Below are positions 19,017 to 30,573 of a stretch of DNA of 64,000 bases, one piece after another. This DNA comes from Areca catechu (taxonomy: Eukaryota > Streptophyta > Magnoliopsida > Arecales > Arecaceae). Position 1 is the stretch's first letter; each line of letters begins with the position of its first letter. The stretch spans positions 112,753,825 to 112,817,824 of the forward strand of contig CM038053.1 in the NCBI GenBank assembly GCA_021397845.1, read 5' to 3'. Below the pieces are notes generated by a model. That model was not told where the DNA came from. It worked only from the letters and a program-made list of their open reading frames with translations, and searched no databases. A program made the position numbers and the translations under genes.

Positions 19017-20018
19017 ATGAGTGAACAGATGACCCAAATGAATATCCAATTAATCACCCAAATAAACCAATCCAATACCCAAACCCAAAACCAGCTTGCC
19101 TAGTTGACCACTCAAATCAACCAAATGACCCAATCAAATACCCAAGCAACCCATAGGTTAGACCATTTGACCTATAGATCTGAGTCCATAACCTATGAAC
19201 CCATAATCCTTAGTCGACCCACCTTTACTACCCCAGCCACTAGTCAATTTTTTCTTAGCTAAACCCCTCTTACCACCCCACTAGTTCACAAGGATGACCT
19301 TGAAGAGGAAGTGTATGAAGCTGATATGAGCTTAGTGGAAGAGTATGAGGAAGAAGAGGAGATACTTGTAGAAGACCTAGAACTAGTTGAACTAGTAGAA
19401 ACCCAGGTAGAAGCCAACCCATAGTTAGTTAACCCTAACGATACCCCGATAGAAGTCAACCCAAAAGTAGTTGACCCAGACCACACCCAGATTGAACCTA
19501 TAGTGGAAGACCGGTTAGAGGAAGAGAACCTGGATACAGCTACTAGAGTTCTACCCAAGGAGACACTCGATGAGAATCCAATTATAGAGCCTAGTCCTAA
19601 AAGCCAAGTGGAAATTATTAAGGATATGGTCTCTTTAATTCGGTACCCTTAAGAGGAGTTCACCCCTTCAATCCTAGTTCATGATCTCTTACCAAAAATT
19701 GTTGACCCATCCTTCCATAGCATTGACCTTTTCTTGCCCATAGGTAGAACCCCATGTTCAAACATTAAGGTTAGTCTCCTTAGCCCAAAGTCAATCCCTG
19801 AATTCCCTCCTTATTTCCTACCCTTCCCTGATTCTTCGCATGTTTCTAGAACCATTAGATTACATTTTGTAGAAGTAAGCATAATGCATACATTCATTGT
19901 GTATGTTAGATTTGCATTTTACTTCTGGTATATCTTATGGCATTTTCTAGGAGTCCATTATAAATTTTCATGTGCATGCCAAGCTAGGGTCAAACCTAGG
20001 GAGCTTATAATCTATTAG
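19017..20018 (+). pseudogene. decayed chimeric gag-like/integrase ORF of a non-autonomous chromovirus
   Basis: It corresponds to the intact ORF at 59229-61082. It begins MSEQMTQMNIQLITQ (a Gln-rich, coiled-coil-like start). It then has an acidic segment ('EEVYEADMSLVEEYEEEEE', about 19305-19365) and ends 'CACQARVKPRELIIY' at 20018. It lacks the long Pro/Arg/Tyr repeat region of the intact copy. A frameshift near 19080-19100 and stops near 19258, 19422 and 19650 disable it. The C-terminus from about 19840 ('SRTIRLHFVEVSIMHTF', 'YFWYILWHFLGVHYKFS') aligns with the integrase core region 'SRVAKLFL..VVRLHGLP' and 'SYFWKTLWHLLGTKLKFS' of the autonomous elements here. Confidence 0.72.
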
Positions 20019-20178
20019 GTTTAGGCCCAAAGAGTCTAATAAATTTCCTCCAATAGGAATGCTTAGTCAAGTCTATTAAGTGTTGGTTTTGAGTCTAATA
20101 AGTCTCCAGACCCAATTCTATCTGGCCACACCTGCATTGACCTCTACATAGCACTTGCATTAGGAAATTAGTCAAAAG

Positions 20179-20700
20179 ATGAACATAAGTAATGCACCCT
20201 ATAAAAACTTGGCTAATTCCAGAAAACAAGCTAAAGAGTTTTCTGCAGGAGATTTTGTAATGATCAGGCTTAGCCCTGAGAGGTTTCATCCATGGATTGT
20301 AACAAAATTGCATGCTCGTAGAGCTAGACCATTCAGAATAATGAAGAGAGTTGGACACAATGCCTATGTGCATGAGTTGCTACCAGATCTAGGTATTAGC
20401 TCTACATTCAATACTTCAGACCTTATGGAGTACCGGGAGCCAGCAGCGATACCTACCGAGCTCTTTGAACCTCTCCCTTCCCTTAAGAGTTAACCCACCC
20501 CAGAGTGTCCACTTACAATACGGCCTATTAGTGAGAAAAGGATTGAGTGAATCCTGAACGATCAAGCCATCAGTACCCGGAACAAAGGCTATCAGAGGTA
20601 TTTTTCAGATGGCAAGGTCGGCCGGAATCTAAAGACTCGTCGATCACATGTGAGGATCTATAGCACCTCACCCAAACCTTCTTGAATAAGTATGAGAGCC
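20179..20700 (+). pseudogene. integrase C-terminus and chromodomain remnant
   Basis: 20179-20493 encodes the integrase C-terminal part ('FVMIRLSPERFHPWIVTKLH', 'GISSTFNTSDLMEYREPA'). At 20530-20690, in broken frames, there is a chromodomain ('ILNDQAISTRNKGYQRYF'). The protease, RT, RNase H and integrase catalytic core that should precede it are absent, just as in the element at 56834-63193. The shared deletion suggests one non-autonomous subfamily. Confidence 0.75.
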
Positions 20701-20749
20701 ATGTTGATCCTTACTTGATGGGGTCGAGTTCCTCCCACCCCAGGAGAAT

Positions 20750-22273
20750 TGTTGGGGCCACCAGGATCAGATACAAATTACTGGCCCCTATCTAGTTTAT
20801 TTATCCATTTATCAAATTTTGAAGTCAAGTAAGATTGAGTCCTGTAATAAGTTGAGGCTAATTAATTTGTCTCAACCCTAGTCCTGTTATTGAGTCCTGT
20901 ACTTGTGTATTAGTCCAGTACCAGTCCAATTTTGTACAAGAGAAGAGGTTATACAATTTTGGGATTCGACCAGGCCTCATCCAAGAGCCAAAGGCCTTCA
21001 CATTAGCTTATTGGGCCTTGTTTACCACCCCAAGGTCCAAGATTCCTTCGAGATGCCCTCCATATGCCTTCCAGATTGCTTGATACCCTTTAGATGCCAG
21101 AAAATATTCCCAAACCAGGGCACCTCATGATTTCAGGAATATGCAAGCATCCCAATCCAAGAGATTCCAAGCGCAGGAGTCAAGCCCATGAGCCCTAGAA
21201 CCAAGATTCCAAAGAAAAAGCTGATACTAAGGCGCCCCAGCTTCCAGGGCCCATAAGCCCATGTGCCAAACCAATGGAGGACATCCCTTGCTGCCCTAAA
21301 GCCAAGCCCAACAATATTTTAGTTGTCCAAGCCCAAGAGACCAAGCCCAAGGTGCCTTTGACCAAGTCCAAGGAAGGGAGAAATTCAATTCAAACAAGGA
21401 GATCTAGTTTTATTTTCACTCAAATTGTATTCTCCTAATTTTAAGCAAACTTGTAATCCCTCTCCAACTCAACTTTGTAATCCTATCCTAACTAGGAGAG
21501 GACTTGGGGAACATCTATAAATATCCCACCCCTCCCCCTCTTGTAAGCATCTTTTATTCATGAATCAAAACCCTGCTAAAATTTTGTGTTAAGTTGTGTT
21601 CTTGTGTTCTTATGTTGAGGTGTGTGAATTTTGTTTGTGAGCCCTAATTCATCCCAGCCCTAGCCATCCCAAAGAGCTCTCATCCAAACCCCAACACGCC
21701 AAGGAGAATAATCCCTAAGCTATCCATCAGCAATTGGCCATCTTCCCCCTCCAACCGCCAGCTTTGAAACAATAATTCCATCTTTCCCAAACCCTAGTTC
21801 ACCTCTTTTGCTTTCTAAATTATTTACTTGCTGACCTCTGATGCTTGCAGGATCCTCGTGGTGTTCCTCTCCAAGGAGGAGGCCCTCTTTGCCCCCAAGA
21901 CTAATCCTAGATAGCTGCTCGAACCGAGGAACTAAAGGCTTGTCTTCCAGGAGACGATCTGAGTGCTATGTGATCCCTTCATCGACAGGATCTTCGAATC
22001 GGTGCTTGGTAAAAATCCTTCCCCCTCATAATTTTTGATTTGTTGAAGGTAAGCTATCCTAACCAAGGGTTTCTCAATCTTCAAGATCTTTTCTTTTATA
22101 ATTTTGGCATGAGTTCATATGCGGGTATGATGTTTTCTTTCAATACATACTTGCCTGCTGATTCTTTACTTGATTTCGGGTTTCTATCCTACAAATTAAA
22201 ATTCTAAAAAATTTTAAAAAAATTAGTTTTAGTCTTCCTACAATCATAGTAGTCTTAGGATCATCTTGCATCA
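20750..22273 (+). repeat. chromovirus LTR, 3' of the preceding element
   Basis: It starts TGTTGGGGCCACCAGG after the purine tract CACCCCAGGAGAAT and ends TTGCATCA. TATA CTATAAATAT lies at 21515-21524. It differs in sequence from the 56834 family and from gypsy 1, so several LTR families are represented. It is followed not by a primer site but by gag-like coding sequence, so a rearrangement or deletion lies at its right edge. Confidence 0.75.
21515..21524 (+). promoter_or_regulatory. TATA box of the 20750 LTR
   Basis: CTATAAATAT is followed 10 bases on by a C-rich run. The position inside the LTR matches the other chromovirus LTRs. Confidence 0.55.
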
Positions 22274-22644
22274 TCGGGTCCCTATCACCTAGCTATCAAC
22301 CAAGTACTAATCAAGTTTCACTTAGTCGACCAGAATCCTATAGGATTAATAACCCTAGATGTGAGCCCAGTATTAGTCCACTTCCCCTTAATCAACCTGA
22401 ACCCATTAGAATTAGTGCCCATAGTCAAAACCTAGGTACTACTTAGATTCCCAGTAGCCAACCCACCCCTAGTACTCCATTGGTTCACCAGGATAACATT
22501 AAAGAGGAGGTACATGTGATAGACCCAGAGTTAGTTAAACCTGACCATACCCAGACTGAAGCCAACCTAGAGTTAGCTGACCTTGACCACACCCAGACTG
22601 AAACTATATTTGAAGGACAATTAGAGAATGATCTTGATGCAGGA
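22274..22644 (+). pseudogene. fragment of a chromovirus gag-like ORF
   Basis: The Pro-rich part and acidic segment ('HQDNIKEEVHVIDPELVKPD', about 22486-22545) correspond to 60290-60520 of the intact non-autonomous ORF and 19290-19500 of the decayed one. It has no start, has stops, and ends abruptly at the minus-strand LTR. Confidence 0.65.
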
Positions 22645-22822
22645 TGATTTATACATACAAAGTATTTTTTCGTGATTAACACCTGACCATACCCAGACTG
22701 AAGCCAACCTAGAGTTAGCTGACCTTGACCACACCCAGACTGAAACTATATTTGAAGGACAATTAGAGAATGATCTTGATGCAGGATGATTTATACATAC
22801 AAAGTATTTTTTCGTGATTAAC
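22539..22822. repeat. perfect 142-bp tandem duplication
   Basis: 22539-22680 and 22681-22822 are identical base for base by eye. Each copy contains about 106 bases of gag-like sequence plus the first 36 bases of the minus-strand LTR, so the duplication spans the junction between the two. Confidence 0.9.
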
Positions 22823-23062
22823 TAAGGAGTTAGGATTTTAGATCCCGAATTTCAAGCCAAAATTCAAAGTAAAGAATTCCAGGGAATTTATAGAAGTCAT
22901 GCATGCAGAAATAAATCCTAAAACTTATAGAAAACAAGATCGCCAAGATTTAAGAAAACTCTGGTAAGGCTGCTCTTCTGCAAGACCACTACTGGGGAGT
23001 CAAGGGGGTGTACCTAGTAATGGTTGAAGTTCCTGATGAAGATCGTGCATGAAGAGATCACT
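22787..23062 (-). repeat. minus-strand gypsy LTR, U5 part
   Basis: It starts (plus strand) TGATTTATACATAC and is interrupted at 23062 by the copia element at 23063-33008. The continuation is 33014-33699. On the minus strand no primer site follows its end, so no internal region of this element is attached here. Confidence 0.65.
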
Positions 23063-25494
23063 TGTAGGGTTCCGGTGCAACGCAGCGGAAGGGTAATTTC
23101 AAAAATTGAAATTAATATGCACAAAAACCCTAAAACAAGAACTCCTTAATAAGACTAGAATGTAAGAAGACAAACATTTCTATGCAAATTGAATTAGAAT
23201 ACCAACCTGTAATCGCTAATTCCAATTTATAAAGACTTAAAACTTGAAGATCAACGGGCTATTTGAATTCACCAGGCGTCCAAGTGTCCGCCCTCCGATG
23301 GTGATCCACACAGAGAAATGATCAAGAACACTATCTTCTTGTCCAATGGTTCCTCTTATTGAGTTCTTCTTCCTAGAACTCAATTCTTCGGATTATGGCT
23401 GGAATTCTTCCATACAAGAGGTTGCCTTCCTTTCTTTTATCTCTTCTCCTCCTTCCACTATGACCTTGACCCTCTAAGACACTCTTGTCTTGAAGATAAG
23501 ACTTTGTCCTAAGGGGATTTAGGCTTGTCTTAAATTGAAGAAGAAATTAAGACAAGAATGTCTTAATGTAAGAAAGAAAGAACAAAATCAGAACTCCTTT
23601 CCTTTACCGTCGGAGACTTTTGCTCTTGTTCTTGTTCAGTAGCAGAGTTTCGACAGAGGTGTATTCTATAAAGGAAACAGTCCAAGAACAAGAAAAGAGA
23701 GAAAGAGTCTTTAGGAGAGGAAGAAGAATAAAAATTACCGAGTTCTGATTTTCTTGACCCCTTAAATAGATCTCAGAGAGGCGCCCACACAACTCTTCGT
23801 GAAAAACATCTCACGCCCTTTCTCATTTTCTCACGCCCCATCCTTCCTTCTCATGGTCTTCCGGATAAATCCCATGGCTTTTTTTAAATGAAAAATCATG
23901 ATGTTTTTAAAAGAAAGGAGTTGAGACTTTTAATCTCCGAAGAGATGTTATTTCACGCAACCGGGAAGAAACGAATGCTTTCTGCCTTTCTCAAAAAAAC
24001 ATCAACCCTTGGATTCCAATCCAAGGGGGGACAATTGAGGCACTAAAAGAGATAAGGAAAAGCCGCCCCAACTTAATTCATCAGAGAATTAAGTGGGCGC
24101 GCCAAGAGTCCATGCGCCCATGGACTCCTCCATATGGCGCGCCAAGAGTCCATAAGCGCATGGATTCTTGGTGTTTTTGGCGTGCAAGGGCTAAGGAGCG
24201 GGTGGGGGGCTAGCCTAGATACATGGTTAGCCAATAGGGTTAGCCATAATCTCTATAACCTTAATTAGGGTCTAATTAGATCCAATTAGAACCCAAATTG
24301 AACCAATCCGGAACCCTAATTCGAATCTAATTCGAATAGAAGCTAGGATTTGCAACACCTGCTAGAGTGTCATCATGCAAAGATGATTTAATTACAAATT
24401 TAAACCATTGATCAATTCTCTTAAGTGTGTGACCCATTGGGTTCCACATCTAGCCAGCAGTGGGTTCGAATACAAGTTGACCTAATTTGATTTGAACTCT
24501 TTCTAATCGATTTAGGTCAAATCGGGCTTACCCGATTTTGATCAATTAGGACTCTTCCTAATAAATGATCATTAAATTTGATCAACCCACAAGACAGGAT
24601 TGACGTCTAGCAATGTATCATGTCTACCCGAAAGATATGAAAATTCTGGTGAAATACCAAAACTACCCTTTAGTAGAAAGTTACCGTATAATTAAATCCT
24701 TCGATCAGCCTGCACCCAAAATATAATTATGGATATGGATATATGTCAAATCCAATATTATATCTATTTCTAGCTCAATCTTATATTGATGATTCAATTA
24801 TCTTGATATTAGAAACCATCTCTAATATCTTTACTTTGATCAAAGATTCCCTGAATCATCATCCGATTGATAACTAGCTAGATGCAATCTCCTCTTACTA
24901 AGAGTGATCGATTCCTTGTTGACCTACTCATTACCTTCATATCCAATTCACCATTCCCAGTATCAATCATGTGCATGTCTCAGTGTCATGATTAGGATTG
25001 AACCAAAGCATGGGTTCATGTGCATAAGGTACTTATGGCAGTCTCAGGTCAAAGGATTACTTGTACCACTCCCACTATGAGAACCTTCTATTGACATGTA
25101 GCTAAGACTCAATTAGATGTTCTCAAGTTGGATCATATCAGTGAACTCATTCTCTAATGAGCACCCACATCCTAGTATTAGTGTCATACACAAGTGACTG
25201 TGAGAGCAGTCACCTTCTCCAGTATACATGGGATGTGCTAGTCTTACCGGAAAAACCCTGATCCCCTACTCAGGGTTCCTTTGACTAGGAATATTTTTGA
25301 TTAAGGTTTTAAGACTTTAGGTCTCACTGGTATGATCTTATCATAATCCTAAAATCATAGCCCTAATCTTTGGGGTTCATCATATAATAATAAACACAGT
25401 GTATGATGAAAATTAATGCCTTTATTAGAATATTGTCAAATACAATGGTTTGGGAAATACAACATAGATTTGCTTGTAGGGCATATCCCTTTCA
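23063..25494 (-). repeat. copia 1, 3' LTR
   Basis: On the minus strand it starts TGAAAGGGATATGCCC just after the purine tract and ends GGAACCCTACA. 2432 bp. No coding sequence is recognised. The plus-strand region 24000-24200 is rich in short inverted motifs (GGCGCGCCAAGAGTCCAT repeated with small changes). Confidence 0.9.
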
Positions 25495-25510
25495 ATCTCC
25501 CACTTGCACT
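25495..25510 (-). other. polypurine tract of copia 1
   Basis: The minus strand reads AGTGCAAGTGGGAGA and then a T before the LTR start. The copia at 49907-64000 has the near-identical ACAAGTGGGAGT before its 3' LTR. Confidence 0.8.
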
Positions 25511-25514
25511 AAAG

Positions 25515-28500
25515 CTAATCACCTTTAAATCTTAATCCCATACTCTCGAGGTGGCGATCAAACTCTCGCTGTGGTAGAGCCTTAGTGAACGAGTCTGCTA
25601 CGTTGTTCTTTGTATTAACTCTATTTATGTAGACATCTTGTCTTTCTACTATTTCTCGTACGAGATGGAAGCATCTCAAAATGTGCTTGGACTTATGATG
25701 AGCTCTTGGTTCCTTAGCTTGAGCAACAGCTCCAGTGTTGTCACAGTAAAGTGGCACTGGGTTTTCAATCTCAGGAACAACACCCAACTCTGTGATGAAC
25801 TTCTTCATCAAGACTGCTTCCTTGGCGGCTTCTCTGACAGCTATGTATTCTGCCTCTATGGTTGAGTCAGCTACAGTCTGCTGCTTGGTACTCTTCCAAC
25901 TCACTGCTCCACCATTTAGGGTAAAAGCATATCCCGAAATGGATTTGCTATCATCAGGGTCTGATTGAAAACTAGAATCAGAATAAGCTTCTAGTTTAAG
26001 ATCAGAACCACCATAAACCAGGAAAATATCCTTAGTCCTTCTCAGGTACTTAAGAATATTTTTAACTGCTTTCCAATGATCCTCTCCTGGATCAGCCTGA
26101 AACCTACTGACAATGTCTAAAGCATACGCCACATCAGGCCTGGTACATAACATGGCATACATTATGGACCCTATTGCAGAAGCATAAGGTATAGAATTCA
26201 TTCTATTTCTTTCTTCAGGTGTCTTAGGAGACATCCTTTTGGAAAGATGTATGCCTTGATTCATAGGAAGATAACCTCTTTTATTTCCATCCATGCTAAA
26301 TCTTTTCAGCACTAAGTAAATGTACCTAGACTGGGATAAACCTAGCATCCTCTTAGACCTATCTCTATAGATCTTAATACATAGTATATAGGATGCTTCT
26401 CCTAAATCTTTCATGGAAAACTGGTTTGATAGCCAAACCTTGACTGATTGTAATATTAGGATATCATTCCCAATGAGGAGTATGTCATCTACATACAGAA
26501 CCAAGAAGACTATGGCACTCCCACTAGTCTTCTTATAAACACAGGGTTCATCCACATTTTTGATAAAACCAAACCTTTTAGTAGTTTCATCAAAGTGGAT
26601 GTTCCAACTCCTTGAAGCTTGCTTTAATCCATAAATGGATTTCTTTAGCTTGCATACTTGATTAGGTTTATTCTTTGAAATAAAACCTTCTGGCTCTGAC
26701 ATGTAGGCTTCTTCCTCAAGGAAACCATTGAGGAATGCAGTCTTCACATCCATCTGCCAGATCTCATAATCGTGGTATGCTGCTATAGCAAGTAAAATCC
26801 GAATTGACTTGAGCATGGCAACAGGTGAGAATGTTTCATCATAATCAATTTCCTGTTTTTGTCTAAAACCTTTTGCCACTAATCTAGCTTTATAGGTTTC
26901 AACTTGGCCATCAGCCCCAATCTTTTTCTTATAGACCCATTTGCACCCAATAGGATTAACACCCTCTGGTGCATCAACCAAAGGCCATACTTGGTTGACA
27001 TACATAGAATCTATCTCGGATTCCATGGCTTCTTGCCATCTATCTGAATCAGTAATCAAGATAGCTTCCGTATAGGTCAGAGGTTCATCATTTTGAATGA
27101 CTTGGGCTTCATTATTTTCAATAATAAACCCATACCTCTCAGGTGCCCATGACACTCTATCAGACCTACAGGGAGGAGTTTTGTGTTCTGGTTCTGATCT
27201 AACTATATGTTCTATTGATTGAGAATTGTCTATCTGTGTTTCTTGTACTTCTCCAAGTTCAATAGTTCTACCATTTCCCTTTTCTAAAATAAACTCTTTT
27301 TCTAGAAAAGTGGCATGTCTGCTGACAAAAATCTTTTGTTCAGTTGGATGGTAAAACAAATATCCTCTACCCTCTCTAGGATATCCTACAAATAGACATT
27401 TGTCGGCTCTAGGTTCCAACTAATGTCCAAAATTTCTTTTAACATAAGCTGGACATCCCCATACCTTAAAATATTTAAGATACGGTTTCTTTCCACTACA
27501 AATTCCATATGGATTACTAACAACGGATTTAGAAGGTACTTTGTTCAGAATGTAAATAGCAATTTCTAGGGCATGACCCCAGAAGGAAATGGATAAATTT
27601 ATGAAGCACATCATGGATCATACCATATCTAATAAGGTACGATTCCTCCTTTCAGCTATACCATTTAGCTATGGTGTATATGGAGGGGTCCATTCAGAAA
27701 AAATTCCATTAACTTTAAGATAGTCTAAAAACTCCGTGGATAAGTATTCTCCTCCTTGATCAGACCAAAGAACTTTAATACATTTCCTGGTTTGTTTTTC
27801 GACCATACTTTGATACTCCTTAAATTTATCAAAGGTTTCAGATTTGTGTTTCATAAGATACACATATCCGAACCTAGATAAATCATATGTAAAAGTGATA
27901 AAATATGAGTATCCACCTCTGGCCTGAGTTGTCATTGGACCACATACATCAGTATGTATAAGTCCTAATAACTCAGTTGACCTTTCTCCATGTCCAGCAA
28001 ATGGAGTCTTGGTCATCTTACCCATGAGACGTGATTCGCAAGTTCCTAATGATTCATACTCATAAGGATCAAGGAATTTTTCCTTCTATAACTTGCTTAT
28101 CCTAGACTCATTAACATGACCAAGTCGATGATGCCAAAGTAAAGTATCATTAAAGTCTTCTCTTTTTCTTTTATTATTGACATGAAAAACACTATCATTG
28201 GAAGAAATAGTTAAGAGCCCATTGCTAAATATGCCAGAACAAACAAATTCATTAGATAACATTATCAAGCAACCAGTGCTCGTTACATCCATTACATATC
28301 CTTGTTTTAATAACAAGGGAATAGATATAATGTTCCTAATAATCTTAGGCATATAATAATAATTTTCTAACTCCAAGATCTTCCCTGAAGGCAACTTCAG
28401 AATATAGGTCCCTACAGCTTCTGCTTGGATGACATCGCCACTAGCACCATAGAGATTGAAGTCACCTTCCTTCAATACTTTAAGCTTGTGGAGGTCCTGC

Positions 28501-29420
28501 GAAGATTTGCATATATGGTAACCACAAGCGTTATCCAATACCCAAGTATTTGATATAGATGAATTTAATGTCAATATAGCATGTATCTCATACATACCTT
28601 TTGGCGCATCTAATGCACCAGGCTTCATAATTGCAAGGTAAGCATTGAAATTCCTTTTCCAATGTCCCGCTTTGCCGCAAAAGAAACAGGTCGACTGTTT
28701 GGAGGCCTTCTTTCCTTTCTTATTCTTATTGATGCCACTCTTAGGGTTTAGCCTCCTATTAAAACCCTTTTTGCCTGATTTCTTCTTATTGGTCTTATCA
28801 ACAAGAAGAAGTGGAGCCTTTTCTTTCTTAATATGGCTCTCCGCTGTTTTTAATATATTTAACAGCTCAGGCAAGGAAGTGTTCAGTTTGTTCATGTGAT
28901 AATTCAAGACAAACTGAGAAAATGACTCCAGGAGTGATTGCAGGATTAAATCCTGATTCAACTCCCCATCCAAGATAAAACCAAATTGACCCAATCTGGT
29001 GATCAAGTCAATTATCTTCAGAACATAATCCTGAACGGATGTTCCCTCTATCATCCTAGCGCGGAATAACTGCTTAGATATTTTATATATAGTAGTTCTG
29101 CTATGTTCTCCATAAAGCTCTTTTAAATTGAGCATTATGGATTGAGTATCCATGCTTTCATGCTGTCTCTGTAACTCATTGGTCATAGAGGCTAGTATGA
29201 TACACTTGACAGTAAGGGAGTCATTCTGCCACATTTTGTATGTGGCCATATCTTCCTCTGTGGCATCATCCCCTAGTAGATTAAGACTAAGGGTATCAAG
29301 AATATAAGAAAGTTTTTCTGAACTCAGCACAATCTTTAAATTTCTCAACCAGTCCACATAGTTCGGACCAGTCAGTTTGTTGGTATCTAAGATACTTCGC
29401 AGTGATAATGAAGATGCCAT
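25515..29420 (-). pseudogene. copia 1 gag-pol, one frame with four stop codons
   Basis: Start at ATG 29420. The whole stretch to 25515 is one frame of 1301 codons, interrupted only by stops at 28086-28088, 27669-27671, 27618-27620 and 27420-27422. In order: gag (residues ~1-230, 'LTGPNYVDWLRNLKIVL'), a zinc knuckle 'CFFCGKAGHWKRNF' (~245) whose last Cys is Phe, protease 'WVLDNACGYHIC' (~295) in which the usual D-(S/T)-G reads D-N-A, GAG-pre-integrase 'LWHHRLGHV' (~430), integrase core ('HTDVCGPM', 'WSDQGGEYL'), RT with 'YKARLVAKGF' and the active site YVDD, and RNase H ('DSTIEAEYIA', 'YCDNTGAVA'). Two of the stops replace Gln and Arg codons by C-to-T. RT and RNase H look complete. The protease and knuckle changes make an active product unlikely. 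Confidence 0.92.
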
Positions 29421-30560
29421 TTATCTACATTTAATAAAGAACAATACATAAGCAAACAACCATGAAATGACTTACATAATTAAATTAGGTCTTCAATTTA
29501 ATTATGTCTCCCACTATTTTATCAAAAATCATAGCCCTCACTATGATAATCGAGAAGAACCCCGATCAGTTTTTCTTAGTGAGATTGAGATCCTAATAAC
29601 TTATAAAAGATCTTGCAGAAAACTCAACAAATCTTTTATAAGCTCAAAGGTAGGAAACTCTTCCAATTATTAATTCTCAAGAAGTAACTTGGCCTCTAGA
29701 ACATTATTAGTCTTGCAGAAAATACAACAAACCATAATGTTCTAGTTAAGTCAAGACCCTTTCATTTCTATATAGTCAATACTCAAATATAATGCCCTTG
29801 CAGATAACACAACAAAGCATTATACTAAATATACTATAAGCATATCTATCCACTAGACTAGTATTATGTCAATCACCATATTAGGTCTTGCAGATAACAC
29901 AACAAACCTAATGTGGTTCATAACACAATAATGATCCAGCATGAAGGAAGGCCAATATATAATATTTTTAACACTATGCATTTTAGTCAAGATTTAAATT
30001 TAATCAAATCGGCCAGGCAAGTGGAAGAGATGTGAGAGTCCCCCCGTTGCTTTCCTAGACACTAATAAAAATTGGCCAGGTCAGTCAACGGAACCAATTA
30101 AAAACCACAATCTCTTTACCTTCCTAGAACCACCTTTCTAGACACCGAATGATCAATTGTACATCATGACTAGTGATGCTTATTAGTTAAATATACTAAG
30201 ACTTAATATAATTTTTAAGAGGAGGGATTTATAAATTGCCAGCACATCCTTATAGAATGTATCATAATCAACATATCACTCTTATAAACAAATATGTGCT
30301 AAGTGTGTAATCATACTAGGACAACCATTTACCACATAATGGATCCACCATTATGCCAGGGCAAACTTATTTCAGTATGATGACTTAAAAACTAAACATA
30401 TCTCTATAATAATTAGGGTTTGAGTGAAAGACCCTAACTAGTGGCATACATCAAAACATATATGCAATCAAAGATATGCTAAGTGTAGTAACATATTAGG
30501 ATTTAAAAATCCTAAGATGTGACATACAAACTATCATAGATTATAGTCCTAATTAAGGTG
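29421..30560 (-). other. copia 1 leader with hairpin cluster
   Basis: 1.14 kb between primer site and gag start, without ORF. The third nearest gag (29474-29916) is full of perfect inverted repeats, four of which share a loop (see the next entry). A further 13-bp perfect stem is at 29474-29486/29495-29507. The rest is AT-rich and unremarkable apart from repeated TCCTAGA(C/A) boxes (30050-30145). Confidence 0.75.
29600..29916 (-). repeat. four stem-loops with a common loop and different stems
   Basis: Stems (plus strand): 29600-29610/29632-29642 (11 bp perfect), 29696-29707/29734-29745 (12 bp perfect), 29788-29795/29817-29824 (8 bp perfect, with an outer 6 bp), 29876-29886/29906-29916 (11 bp, one G-T). 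The loops all read (T)CTTGCAGA(A/T)AA(C/T)(A/T)CAACAAA. Stem sequences are unrelated to each other, yet each pairs with itself. Confidence 0.85.
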
Positions 30561-30572
30561 GCTCTGATACCA
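30561..30572 (-). promoter_or_regulatory. primer binding site of copia 1
   Basis: The minus strand reads TGGTATCAGAGC one base after the 5' LTR end, the complement of the initiator-Met tRNA 3' end. Confidence 0.9.
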
Positions 30573-30573
30573 C

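Noticed and set aside
29600..29916. Regularly spaced repeats as a CRISPR array
   Set aside because: Plant genomic context, only four units, variable spacing, inverted repeats around each unit and no cas genes. They fit hairpins in a retrotransposon leader.
30561..30572. TGGTATCAGAGC sites as parts of tRNA genes
   Set aside because: They sit 1-3 bases from LTR ends and lack any cloverleaf. They are primer binding sites.
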